Below, piece after piece: positions 1-9,694 of a stretch of DNA of 35,088 bases. Both the position numbers and the translations under genes were made by a program. This DNA comes from Nemertoderma westbladi (Eukaryota > Xenacoelomorpha > Nemertodermatida > Nemertodermatidae): positions 1-35,088 of the forward strand of contig JAUCBJ010003041.1 of the NCBI GenBank assembly GCA_032718475.1, given 5' to 3'. The notes beneath the pieces are model-generated. The model was not told the DNA's origin and made no database searches. It saw only the letters and a list, made by a program, of their open reading frames with translations. Position 1 is the stretch's first letter. Each line of letters starts with the position of its first letter.

Positions 1-35
1 CTGCAGTATGCAGACATCAGACATCAAACATCAGA
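1..35. repeat. Short ACATCAG-type tandem repeat
   Basis: The window opens with about four imperfect copies of a 7-8 bp unit resembling ACATCAG or ACATCAAAC. It is a simple repeat on the left edge of the dispersed repeat described next. The true left boundary lies outside the window. Confidence 0.6.
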
Positions 36-59
36 CATCAGAGTGCAATATGCAGTCAG

Positions 60-510
60 ATAACGGATATATGTCCTTATAATTAAGCCTACTAGTGTAG
101 GACTAAAAACTGAAAACACGGAGGTGCCAAAAGCCGGTTCTTAGGCTCTGGGCAAAACATAACACTGAACTACTGAGTTTCTGTATACACCTCCAACACA
201 GAGACAACAAACGCTCTGATTGGTCAACCTGAACAACGAGAGAACAAAGAAACAAAGAAACGTCGACGTGGCAATATCAGCTGCTAGCCGTCGTCATGGT
301 AGCGACACTGTTTTCAAGAGTATCGAGCTTTTACGTCACGGAATTACGGATTATGTCCTCTAAAGTACAAATACAGTACAAATACATAAGAAATGACTTT
401 TATGTCCTCTAAAACACCAGTACAGCAAGGACACGGCCTTTTTATGCCTGGCAAACCAACTACAGAGTACTTTAAGGGAAAATAACCGGCTAATCACGCA
501 AAAGCTTTTA
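60..510. repeat. Dispersed repeat, copy A (pairs with 30690-31195)
   Basis: This stretch aligns in the same orientation with 30690-31195. The flanks are clearly diverged, perhaps 70-75% by eye, with small indels. Landmarks shared in order are the AAGCCTACTA stretch near 87, the block from 213 to about 332, the ATTATGTCCTCTAAAGTACA stretch near 352, and the AAGCTTTTACA end near 505. The copy probably runs off the left edge. It has no convincing ORF. The two copies could be LTR or UTR pieces of one element family, or a non-coding repeat. They are too diverged, and too far from the nearly intact BEL coding region, to be accepted as its own LTR pair. Confidence 0.75.
213..340. promoter_or_regulatory. 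Conserved promoter-like core of dispersed repeat A
   Basis: Over about 119 bp this core differs from the copy at 30874-30991 at only about five positions, while the sequence around it is much more diverged. It contains CTGATTGG at 216-223, which fits the reverse CCAAT box bound by NF-Y. It also contains GTCGTCATGGTAGCGAC at 290-306, a partly palindromic sequence resembling an RFX X-box, and ACGTCAC at 333-339, which resembles a CRE half-site. The motif assignments are by eye. Promoter function is an inference from motif clustering and unequal conservation. No transcript start or TATA box can be assigned. Confidence 0.4.
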
Positions 511-524
511 CACGGGCTATAAAT

Positions 525-2590
525 GATTTTTTGTTTGTACGTAGATATCACTAGTCAGGATCCGACCGAAAAAAAATTTTCGAAAAAATGTACTGGGGTG
601 GTTATATTGCAGCACCAAAATTACAAGTAGTGCACAATTTTCAGAAAATTAGAAATTTACATTTTTCGTCTAATTGTTTTTCAATACAGGTTTTCTGGGG
701 CGCAAAATACATTGGAAAATATTTAAAAATGATATGATTACTATAAATGGCTGTTTAGTCCTCTCTGCGTAGGAAAAAAATGAAAAAAACAAGTACCCAG
801 CACTTTTCAGTTAGAACACAAAATTTTTAATTCACTTATACGATGCTATAAATTCACATTTTTAGGTTTTCTGGGCGCTGATTCTAATGGAATACATTTC
901 TGAAATGCCCCATCATTGCTACTTGTATTTTTCGGCGTAATTTGGCAAATTTTGGTGCTAGGACCAAATTTCGTACCCATCACCAAAAAGTACAAGTTTG
1001 CGATGTCCAGTGCTGTTTATATTGATTCCATCGGATTCAGGACCATCATAAACCCGTATAACGCAATAAACAAGATGATACTATATACTGATACTGATCA
1101 ATTTGCTTATTTTCCAAAATTTGGTGCTGGCACAACAATTTTCACCCACCGGCGAAAAATACAAGTTTGAAAACTCTTATGAAATTTTTACTGTTTCCAT
1201 TGAATTAGAGATGTATAGATAGATCAATAGATAGAGATGTTATCTATTGTCTTCCTAGTAGTGAAAACCGTTTTCAAAAATATTGGGTAGTTTTCGAGTT
1301 ATAGCACCATTTTTTAACCCTACTTTTGGCACTTTTTTGAGACGTTTTTTGAAAATAATTACATTTCATTAAATGTGAATTGTAACATCTTTATTTTTGA
1401 TTTACGCCGGTTTTTTGGTGTTAGCAATTGGATGGAATTCATATAAATTGATTTAGAAATTTAAAACTTGTTTTTTTCGGCGGGTGCCAATTTTTGGTGC
1501 CAGCACCAAATTTTGAAATATGTCAATTTTATAAATTGATTGTGTGAAACTTATTTTTTACGCAATTGGGGTTTTTTGGGGTTCTGGTTTCGATAAAATA
1601 TATACGAGTTGCACCAAGCGTATCAAACTTGTATTTTTTGGTGGTGGGTGCAAATTTTGGTGCTAGCACGAAATTTTGAAAATCCATTCAATTGATAAAA
1701 TTGTTTGTGACAATTTATTTCTTGCGTTTTAGAGGTTTATGGCTATTCTGAATTCAATGGAATATATAATTATCGATCTAGACATCTCAAACTTGTATTT
1801 TTCGGATGAGGGTGCAAAATGTGGTGCTAGCACCAAATTTTGAAAACCATCAAATATATCAATTGGTTGTGTCACCTTGTTTCTTGCGTTGTACGGGTTT
1901 GTGATGGTTCTGAATTAATGGAATCAGTAAAAATTTCATAAGAGTTCTCAAACTTGTATTTTTCGCCAGTGGGTGAAAATTGTTGTGCCAGCACCAAATT
2001 TTGGAAAATATGCAAATTGATAAGTAGATAATATCACCTTGTTTCTTGCGTTATACGGGTTTATGAGGGTCCTGAATCCGATGGAATCAATAAAAACAGC
2101 ACTGGACATCGCAAACTTGTACTTTTTGGTGATGGGTACGAAATTTGGTGCTAGCACCAAAATTTGCCAAATTACGCCGAAAAATACAAGTAGCAATGAT
2201 CTGGCATATTAGAAATGTATTCCATTAGAATCAGCGCCCTCGAAAACCTGAAAATGTAAATTTATAGCATCGTATAAGTGAATTAAAAATTTTGTGTTAT
2301 AACTGAAAAGTGCTGGTTACTTGTTTTTTTAATTTTTTTCCTACGCAGAGAGGACTAAACAGCCATTTATAGTAATCATATCATTTTTAAATATTTTCCA
2401 ATGTATTTCGCGCCCCAGAAAACCTGTATTGAAAAACAATTAGACGAAAAATGTAACTTTCAAATTTTCTGAAAATTGTGCACTACTTGTAATTTTGGTG
2501 CTGCAATATAACCACCCCAGTACATTTTTTCGAAAATTTTTTTTTTTGGTCGGATCCTGACTAGTGATACCTAAGTACAAACAAAAAATC
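525..2590. mobile_element. Fold-back element with long inverted arms
   Basis: The left arm (525-1207) is the reverse complement of the right arm (1912-2590), with scattered mismatches and small indels. Both outer ends read GATTTTTTGTTTGTAC inward and continue to TCACTAGTCAGGATCCGACC. The arms of about 680 bp flank a spacer of about 700 bp. Short ORFs of 82-84 codons lie in both arms and give nearly the same peptide, but only because the arms are copies; none resembles a known domain. The structure fits a non-autonomous fold-back DNA transposon or large MITE. No clean target-site duplication was found. A short CGGGCTATAAA match at 513-523 and, inverted, around 2686-2696 suggests the true termini may lie slightly further out, with extra sequence in the right end. 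Confidence 0.75.
1459..2200. repeat. Degenerate ~161-bp tandem repeat inside the fold-back element
   Basis: A unit beginning near AACTTGTATTTTTCGG and continuing through GGTGCTAGCACCAAATTTTG recurs about every 161 bp, with starts near 1467, 1627, 1790, 1950 and 2112. Each unit also carries a TTTCTTGCGTT...GGGTTT...TCTGAATTCAATGGAAT segment. Units differ by substitutions and short indels. The GGTGCTAGCACC part is itself a 12-bp palindrome. The inverted left arm contains the same kind of unit, so the array predates or built the fold-back arms. Confidence 0.75.
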
Positions 2591-2623
2591 AGACGTTTTC
2601 GTAAAAATTTGTAGATTTTAGAT

Positions 2624-2670
2624 GGGGGGGGGGGGGGGGGGGGGCAATATGACCACCCCCCCCCCCCCCC
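2624..2670. repeat. Poly-G run, 11-nt spacer, poly-C run
   Basis: Twenty-one G (2624-2644) are followed by CAATATGACCA and fifteen C (2656-2670). The strand could fold into a long G:C hairpin, or either run could form a quadruplex or i-motif. The flanking GGGGCAATATGACCACCCC resembles, inverted, the GGGGTGGTTATATTGC stretch near 596 of the fold-back arm, so it may be an expanded version of that motif. Run lengths at such sites are often unreliable in assemblies. Confidence 0.85.
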
Positions 2671-2709
2671 GGTATTTGTACAACATTTTATAGCCCGGTA
2701 CTAATAGGG

Positions 2710-2776
2710 TTAAGGCTGTTCTGAATTCAATGGAATATATAATTATCGAACAAGACATCTCAAACTTGTATTTTTT
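2710..2776. repeat. Partial fold-back repeat, left piece of the interrupted copy
   Basis: This segment matches 1737-1803 inside the fold-back spacer, including TCTGAATTCAATGGAAT and CTCAAACTTGTATTTTT. It stops where the chimeric LINE begins and resumes after the LINE tail at 4050. It is therefore the left side of a second, interrupted repeat copy. Confidence 0.75.
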
Positions 2777-2778
2777 GT

Positions 2779-3600
2779 CCGTTCTTCTCATGTTCTGGGA
2801 GACTGGCTAAGAAGTTTCCTAAGGTGGTTCTGATTGTGTGCTACTCTCCAACTAGTGTTGCCCCTGTAGAGGAGGTGGAAAATTTATACCAGAATCTACA
2901 AGCAGCTACTGATGGAGTGGATCAGCATGCATTCTTAACATTCCTGGGAGACTTTAATGCAAGTCTGCATCAATCACTTACATCGCCCTGGGTCTATAGC
3001 AATAGTGTTAACCGAAATTCCGTCCATCTTCAGGATTTTATCTCAGGAAATGGATTGTTTTCGGCTGGAACCAAGTTCAAGAAGCGAACTGGAAAGCTAT
3101 GGACTCATAGTGGACCCAGTGGTCACAAGTCCCAGATAGACCATATCCTATTTCGTAGGAAATACAGGAGCTCTATACTAGACTGTAATGCATTTTTTAC
3201 ACTACGTCCCTTCTCCAGTGATCACCGCCTCATTGTGGCCAAGGTAAGACTTAGTCTGCGTGCTAGCAGAACAACGAAATCTGCCTTGCCGCGGAATGAC
3301 TGGTCCTCTCTGTTGCAACAGCCAAGTGTGAGATCCAGCTTCACACTACAGCTGAGAAACAGGTATGAGGCTCTTGCCTCTGAGGCAGCAGATCACGGTG
3401 AGGACTATACTGCCTTCACAGAAGCAGTTAAGTTAGCAGCTGGAGAAACAGTTCCTGTATACCCTCGAAACAGGAAACGGGCCCCTGGACTGACAACAAA
3501 ATTCAGAAGTGCCGAAATGACCTCTACAAGGCGCAGAAAGAGTCCCGACTCAAAAAGACTACATCGGCCAAGAATGCAGTTAAGGCTGCATTGCATCTAG
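2779..3600 (+). pseudogene. LINE apurinic/apyrimidinic-like endonuclease domain, 5'-truncated
   Basis: This is the endonuclease/exonuclease/phosphatase domain that nicks target DNA to prime reverse transcription in non-LTR retrotransposons. Visible family motifs are a YSPTS strand early on, LGDFNA, a QIDHIL motif, and SSDHRLI near the end; the last two carry conserved Asp and His of the catalytic centre. The usual N-terminal part, with the first catalytic Asn and Glu, is missing. The frame is open upstream of the first ATG at 2824 back to about 2779, so that ATG is probably not a true start. Similarity appears to move to another frame near 3490 and again near 3597, so the product would be disrupted. 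Confidence 0.9.
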
Positions 3601-4031
3601 GTCCCTGAACAGGCAATACTCTGTTAATTTACAGGAGCTAATAAACCAACAGGTTGATGCCATCAATGATGCTGACGACAGCAGGCAATCATCCCAGGCA
3701 TGGAGATCGATCAATTTGCTTGCTGGTCGAAAAAGCCAACCAACCACCAAGGTTAAGGCTGAATCACCAGCCGATTGCCTCAATGGTTGGAAGGCCCACT
3801 TTGAAAAGCTCCTCAATAATGACAGGGTATTGCCTGATAACACTATAGAAGTAAAAGTGTCGATCAACTTGCTTGCTGGTCGAAAAGCGTAGTCGTGGAC
3901 GACCTGCCATAACATATATAGATCAACTTGAAAGGGATACTGAACTTGGGAGAAACGAAATTGCGACAACTATGGAGAATCGGGAAGCCTGGAAGGATCT
4001 CATTTCCACTGTCCGAGTTCGCTCGACCTAG
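3596..4031 (+). pseudogene. LINE linker and C-terminal tail, RT missing
   Basis: From 3596 to 3892 a frame encodes a linker with NLQELINQQVDAIND and GWKAHFEKLLNND, typical of the region just before a LINE reverse transcriptase. It ends at a TAG at 3890-3892. A different frame, from about 3882, carries RSRGRPAITYIDQLERDT and MENREAWKDL. GRP...W...DR..W is a familiar signature of the extreme C-terminus of several LINE families. Its stop codon (4029-4031) is the first unit of the (TAG)8 tail. The whole reverse transcriptase is absent between these parts. The clade is uncertain. Confidence 0.8.
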
Positions 4032-4052
4032 TAGTAGTAGTAGTAGTAGTAG
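4029..4052 (+). repeat. (TAG)8 microsatellite forming the LINE 3' end
   Basis: Eight perfect TAG units follow directly on the last coding codon, and the first unit is also the stop codon. Several LINE clades end in short simple repeats instead of poly-A. This fits that habit and marks the 3' boundary of the insertion. Confidence 0.9.
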
Positions 4053-4644
4053 CACCAAATTTTGAAAACCATCAAATATATCGATTGATTGTGTCACCTT
4101 GTTTCTTGCGTTATACGGGTTTGTGATGGTTCTGAATTCAATGGAATCAGTAAAAATTTCATAAGAGTTCTCAAACTTGTATTTTTCGCCAGTGGGTGAA
4201 AATTGTTATGCCAGCACCAAATTTTGGAAAATATGCAAATTGATCAGTAGATAGTACCACCTTGTTTCTTGCGTTATACGGGTTTATGAGGGTCCTGAAT
4301 CCGATGGAATCCATAAAAACAGCACTGGACATCGCAAACTTGTACTTTTTGGTGATGGGTACGAAATTTGGTGCTAGCACCAAAATTTGCCAAATTACGC
4401 CGAAAAATACAAGTAGCAATGATCTGGCATATTAGAAATATATTCCATTAGAATCAGCGCCCTCGAAAACCTGAAAATGTGAATTTATAGCATCGTATAA
4501 GTGAATTAAAAATTTTGTGTTCTAACTGAAAAGTGCTGGTTACTTGTTTTTTTCATTTTTTTCCTACGCAGAGAGGACTAAACAGCCATTTATAGTAATC
4601 ATATCATTTTTAAATATTTTCCAATGTATTTTGCACCCCAGAAA
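4050..4644. repeat. Partial fold-back repeat, right piece of the interrupted copy
   Basis: This matches 1829-2421 of the fold-back element almost base for base, including the short minus-strand ORF also found in the right arm. It breaks off at CCCCAGAAA, about 170 bp short of the arm's outer end, where a CTCGATATTTTT array begins. With 2710-2776 it forms one copy, split by the LINE. Confidence 0.85.
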
Positions 4645-4647
4645 CCG

Positions 4648-4812
4648 ATCGATATTTTTCAACACTCTATATTTTTCCACACTCGATATTTGTACTCTCG
4701 ATATTTTTTTTATATATGATATATGATATTTTTTTGAACTCTCGATATTATCGTTATTTTTCAACACTCGATATTTTTACTCTCGATATTTTTCATGTCT
4801 CGATATTGTTCA
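4648..4812. repeat. Degenerate CTCGATATTTTT repeats
   Basis: About nine imperfect copies of a 12-25 bp unit built on CTCGATATTTTT, often preceded by CAACA or TACT, run across this AT-rich stretch. It contains no supported gene. Confidence 0.7.
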
Positions 4813-5845
4813 ATATAACCAATTAAAAATAATAATTTATTGGGACAATATTTTTTATTTTTGGAGAGAGTATGATAATATATTAAATTGATAGTTGATA
4901 TTTTAATATGCTGCATGCATAAAATAAACTTGCATGAAAGAATCCTTCTAATAACCGAATCAACCCTTCTTGCATGGAAATAAACTAGTTATATACATAT
5001 GTCCATCATATGGGTGGGTGGCTTTTTATATTTTAATTTATTTTTAACACGTATTTGTTTTTAATAACACAAGTTTAGACGAGATAATGATAATGAAAAG
5101 GGCAGACATTGCATTATGAACTGAGAAAGTGAGTAGTATCACATATAATGGGGGCTAAACGTTACACCTACACCTACTTGTAGGCAGTTTAGTAAAGAAG
5201 CAGGTTACAGAAGCGAGTTGAATGTAACCAAAACAATAAATGAGAGATAGGAAACATTTATTTAATTGATAATCAGCAGTTTGAGGATCAACAGTGAGAT
5301 GTATTGGCTTACCGGCAGACAGGTATATGTACTGTATGTGTAGGCGTGTCTAGGCATTTGCTGTAAGAGTAGGCGTAGAGTTTACCCCCCATATAATGGG
5401 GTTCTTGGAAAACACGCAACGCAACGCAATGGCGCAATATAACTTAACATAGTTTATTTAATTTCGCACCATTTAATTATACTGAAGATCGTACTGCACC
5501 TTTGCGATGAATGAAGTGAGATTTTGGCCACTCGGGGATCCAGATTTAGTTTACGGGCTAGGTAACCGAACATACAAATTATATTATTTGTGATATATTA
5601 TTTTTAAGTACAGTATAGGATAGGCACAATGGGTCTGGGCCCGGTGAAATGTAAAGAATAATAATAGTTGTATCGGTGGTACCTTTCATAATTCATTAAT
5701 TAACTTGTATATTATATAGTATAATAGCAAAATATAATCATTTAAGTATTTTAATTAAGATTATTTTATAAGAGTTTAGAACTATCAAGATAATTTTGTG
5801 AGATCATTAAGTCGATCAATTTTTCTAGACTGTTCTTTTAGAGGT
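4813..5845. other. AT-rich spacer with no supported gene
   Basis: No domain-bearing reading frame, RNA gene or clear repeat was recognised here. It lies where the pol region of the minus-strand gypsy element would be expected, but no protease, reverse transcriptase or integrase motif is visible in any frame. That element therefore seems truncated directly after gag. Confidence 0.5.
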
Positions 5846-7021
5846 TTATACTTCGTTGTTAATTTCCGACTCAACTCTATTAGAAGGTGAAGGCCACGCA
5901 AAGATTTTACAAGCGATAATGCAACATATGCCCCCCTGTCCATAATGATTAGAGTTATCACTTCGATAATAAGTTGGTTGATTTATTCTCCATGAACAAT
6001 ACTCTGGACCTGCACACTTAGTTGCCTTTTGTCCAAATCTCCAGTGGTACCAACAATGTTTTCCAGCTGGATTATAAGAACGTGAACTTGATCGTGGTCT
6101 ACTATAATTTCTTTCCGATCGAAGAATTTGATGGACTTTGTTGACCATAATAATTGTTACTCCTACTTCTTGTAGGTGACCTGCCTCGATGATTTTGTGT
6201 TTGAAGACTTTCTACAGCTTGGGTTAACTTATTTATTTGTCTTACCATATTATCTCTCCATGGGTTTGTAACTGCATTATATGCGGCTACCTGTACAGCT
6301 GATACACCTTGATGAGTACTTAGTTGAATATTCTCCATCATCCTATCTGCTATTTCAGCTAACTTAGTTAATGACACACCCTCTAGAGACACTAATGATA
6401 ACCTTATGGGTTCAGGTAAAATTTCTAGAAATCTTAATTTAACAATGTTTTCATTGTTGGGTGCTAACCTTTGAAGTTTACGGAGGGCAACTGAAGGTTT
6501 GGTGTCCCCCAAATAATGTTCTTTAAGTAATTGTTTCAGTCGCCTGTCTGCACTATCATCAAAGTGGGTTATTAGACTTTCCTTGATTATGTTAAAATTA
6601 TCAGTAACACATGCACCACTTTCAAATAATACATTGGTAGGTATTGCAGAAAGTAAGCTTGCCTTTTTAACATTTTCATTACAGTTATCCAAAATTTGTT
6701 CATTTGATCAAACCACACACGGGTATCCTTCTCATAGAAAATCGGCAGTTTTATAGGCCTACTACTTGTATCTGGATCAATATGTGCTGATGAAACATTG
6801 TGTAATGGTATATTCGACTGAGGTTGAGGAATGTGAACTTGAGTTTGGTGGATATGACTTAATGCCAATTTTACAGCATTTTGGTATTCCCTTTTTAATA
6901 TCTCTATTATTTCACTTTTTGTTTTCTTTGATGTATTATCTGGATGGTAATCTGGATCCCCTTCATTTAAAATCTCCAGTGCCATTTCTAAAGTTGATTT
7001 GTTTATGTGATCATAATTCAT
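5846..7021 (-). pseudogene. Decayed Ty3/gypsy-type Gag
   Basis: Three overlapping minus-strand frames (7021-6587, 6692-6102, 6148-5846) together follow the layout of an invertebrate gypsy Gag. First comes an N-terminal matrix/capsid start with LPIFYEKDTRVWFDQM. Next is a capsid region with RLKQLLKEHYLGDTKPS, LRFLEILPEPIRLSL and LTKLAEIADRMME. A Ser/Arg-rich linker (RGRSPTRSRS) and the zinc-knuckle-like CWYHWRFGQKATKC follow. The knuckle is the CWYH.RFG..A..C form seen in many gypsy Gags, not the classical CCHC. Two frameshifts, near 6690 and near 6150, break the protein. No protease or reverse transcriptase follows. It is a relic. Confidence 0.85.
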
Positions 7022-8259
7022 TTTTCTTTTTTATCTTTGTCAGGTTGTAGGGCAGTAGGTAGGCAGTTAGGGTAGGTTTCCCAACTGGTGGTAGGTCAGT
7101 ATGCAGTAGGCAGATTGTTGTATCAGCCCCTGTCCGTATATATCATAATGCAACAGCAGGCCTATTACAATATCCCAATACAGCAATATTACGATCTTAT
7201 TAGAACCAAAATTTCGTTTTTTTTTCGAGTATTTTTTTTTATGGCCTACCGGTACTGCGGTAGTTTGGATATTTTATTGAGTCAGTAGGCAGGTAGGCCT
7301 ATTACCGGGTAGCTATTATACGGTATACGTCACTGTAGCATTCAGTCGTCTTACCATACACAATGCAGCAAGGTATAATTGGAGTTTTACAGGTTCCGAA
7401 TGCAATTTTCCAAGTTTAGTTGTGTTGACCATTGTTCAGTAGTTCCTCTACATTTCATCGCTCGCATCCTGTCGCATCTCGTCCCGGTCACCATTTGTGT
7501 GGGCATCCCCTTTCTAGAGTAATGGATATATTATATAAAAACCAATAACAATGAATGATTGAATGTATGAATAATGTAATCCCTGAATCCGGTATCATAT
7601 AACTGAATGTCAGTACAATGCAATACAGCAATAATATATATATACAGATATATAATGGACCGGTACCGTACTGCAATAAATGCAATAACTGAATGTCTAA
7701 TCATCTCCCTATATCATAATAAAAATGTATGTACTGTATGATAAAAATATATAACCTTACATCCTTCAATCCTTCCCTTTCCAGAATCCAATAGTCCCTG
7801 TGCATTCAAGAAAAACATTTGGAAAATTAAATGATTGTCTTCAATTTCCGATTATTAAAACTACATTATATATAATTGGGAGTAATAATATTAGGACTAA
7901 ATAATTTCTTCAATAAAAATGTAGAGAATTGAATGATTTTTTTTGTAATAAACTTTTATTTATCACATTATTACATTATGAGTCACTATACTACTTATTA
8001 TATTAGTATACTCATTAACGAGAAATGAAATGAAATTATGGATTGGCAGTCTCTTTGGTGGTGTAATTGGAAATGAGGGATTCCGATCCACACTGAAATC
8101 ATCCGAACAAAGCCAAACAAGTGCAGACCTTCAAGGGAATTGTATGTACTGACCCACTAAACGCCAACACCTGTCTCGCATCCGGACTCGTTGGCTGGTT
8201 GCGAACCCCCCCCCCCCCCCCCCGGGCGAGGGATAATTTCCTTGTGAGTGTACTGGAAC
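7022..8259. other. Spacer with no supported gene; poly-C at 8206-8223
   Basis: The ORFs here are short and without recognisable domains. The stretch is AT-rich with several TAGGCCTA- and TACCGGTA-type palindromes near 7250-7320. A run of eighteen C (8206-8223) precedes GGGCGAG. The left copy of a 380-bp direct repeat follows at 8260. Confidence 0.5.
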
Positions 8260-8646
8260 TTATAGGATGTGTAAAGCATCTACGGGTAGTCCTTGCTTTT
8301 GTAATACATTTTATAGTATCTGCTGTTTTCCATAATCGCCATTAATATAATATCGCCATTGTTGTATAATTGATTATAATTTCGCTATTTTATTAAAATA
8401 TAGGGGTCGGCTGTAGAGGGGATAAAAAAGTGATGTGTTCCAGATTCAACCAGGTCACAGCCCCTTTGGAAGCCTGGCCCCTCCTGGTCATTCTGGTATA
8501 TAATTTAACATATTTTATCAAAGCAAAAAAAATCGCCAGCTGTTTGAAGTGAACATTGGCAACTTTCTAAAATCATCGGAAATTGCGTCAGTGAACCATA
8601 ACCAAACCATGTATATTGAATTCAAGTGAGGACAGACCTGGGTGAA
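8260..8646. repeat. Direct repeat, left copy (387 bp)
   Basis: This is about 98% identical to 10697-11076. The only indel noticed is 7 bp within TTTTATTAAAATATAGGGG, and there are few substitutions. It starts TTATAGGATGTGTAAAGC and ends GACAGACCTGGGTGAA. The last ~10 bp appear to be the start of the coding stretch that follows. The rest is non-coding, apart from a short minus-strand ORF present in both copies. Confidence 0.95.
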
Positions 8647-8665
8647 GGCGAAGGAATATGATAAC

Positions 8666-8674
8666 GTTGTCAAT
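8666..8674. repeat. Target-site duplication GTTGTCAAT, left
   Basis: The nine bases GTTGTCAAT directly precede the left terminus and recur exactly at 10091-10099 directly after the right terminus. A 9-bp duplication is typical of Mutator-like elements. Confidence 0.9.
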
Positions 8675-8684
8675 GGTATACAGA

Positions 8685-8765
8685 CGTTTCGGCCTAGGAC
8701 GTTTCGGTCCAGGACGTTTCGGCCTGGACATTTCGGCCCGGACGATTCGGCCCGGACATTTCGGC
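8685..8765. repeat. Subterminal ACGTTTCGG repeats, left end of Mutator-like element
   Basis: Six head-to-tail copies of a 14-15 bp unit (ACGTTTCGGCCTAGG and variants with ACATTTCGG or ACGATTCGG). Spacing near one and a half helical turns and the inverted counterpart at the far end suggest protein-binding sites. Confidence 0.85.
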
Positions 8766-9349
8766 CCATGACTGTAACTTAATGAAAAGGCTAACTTTTT
8801 TTGATATGATAATAATTATTCATTAAAATAATAATTATTTCACAATAACATACAAACACTTAATAAAATATCTTTCATGAAATGGCTATTTAATTTATCT
8901 TTATTTCAAAATAAAATAAACATTAGGGAAGTGGTGTTCTGGTTACTGGTTCCATAGACAATTTGCCATCAGTTATGTTATGCGGCCGAAAAAATGCAAG
9001 TCAGAACAAATCTATTGGTCTCGAGTACCACATTACTAATCCTAATATACAGTACTACCAAAGTGAATCAATTTCACGACCCATGTAGAGCTTATATCTC
9101 GTCTGATCGATATATTTTGGAGATACTTCATTAACTTTAAACATTAGGCCTACTCAATTGATAATTCTTGTAGCTGGACAGTGTGTTGCAGCTATGTCTT
9201 AATGATCTGTTGAAACAATAACTCTCATCTTCGATGATAGATGATTTTGATTTATACTGATAGATAGATAACGACGTATAATGCTTTTATTAATACATAT
9301 GCTTTTACTTTTAATACATATTTTATTTCACTTCACATCCACTCTGGTC

Positions 9350-9480
9350 CTTTTAATGCGCATACATTTCATCTAAATTGAAATTTAATACGCATACATT
9401 TCATCTAAATTTAAATTTAATACGCATATATTTCATCTAAATTTAAATTTAATACGCATATATTTTATCTCATTCCATAT
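9350..9480. repeat. 32-bp tandem repeat inside Mutator-like element
   Basis: The unit CGCATACATTTCATCTAAAT plus AT-rich filler recurs at 9359, 9391, 9423 and 9455, giving four copies. The related element at 34270-34320 has only two, so copy number varies between elements. Confidence 0.9.
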
Positions 9481-9570
9481 GACATCCTGTCTGTCTCTTA
9501 ATTATTAGCAATGCTCCTATAATGAAATATTTCTTATCTATTATATTTTTAAGACCAACATTAAAATACA

Positions 9571-9694
9571 GTAATAATTTTAATTCGGTTTATTTTAATG
9601 TACTTAATTTATTGACTCACATTTTAAAATACGTAATAATTTTAATTCGGTTTATTTTAATGTACTTAATTTATTGACTCACATTTTAAAATAC
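9571..9694. repeat. 62-bp tandem duplication inside Mutator-like element
   Basis: A 62-bp unit starting GTAATAATTTTAATTCGG and ending in ATTTTAAAATAC occurs twice in a row (9571 and 9633). The second element near 34420-34480 has it once, so the duplication is specific to copy 1. Confidence 0.9.

Larger units (their letters stand above)
2777..4052 (+). mobile_element. Chimeric non-LTR retrotransposon (LINE): endonuclease joined to C-terminal tail
   Basis: The element runs from an endonuclease-domain fragment with no N-terminus, through a linker, directly to a short C-terminal tail, and ends in (TAG)8. The reverse transcriptase of several hundred residues expected between endonuclease and tail is absent. 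A direct repeat of about 29 bp (3707-3735 and 3860-3888, TCGATCAA.TTGCTTGCTGG) lies near the joint. This suggests an internal deletion or template switch at microhomology. The insertion site is inside a ~161-bp fold-back repeat; about 30 bp of that unit is missing, so there is no simple target duplication. Reading frames are broken in at least three places. Confidence 0.85.

Noticed and set aside
916-4419. Three similar 82-84 codon ORFs as a small gene family
   Set aside because: They are the same stretch in inverted and direct copies of the fold-back repeat; similarity is due to DNA duplication and there is no domain or sign of coding constraint.
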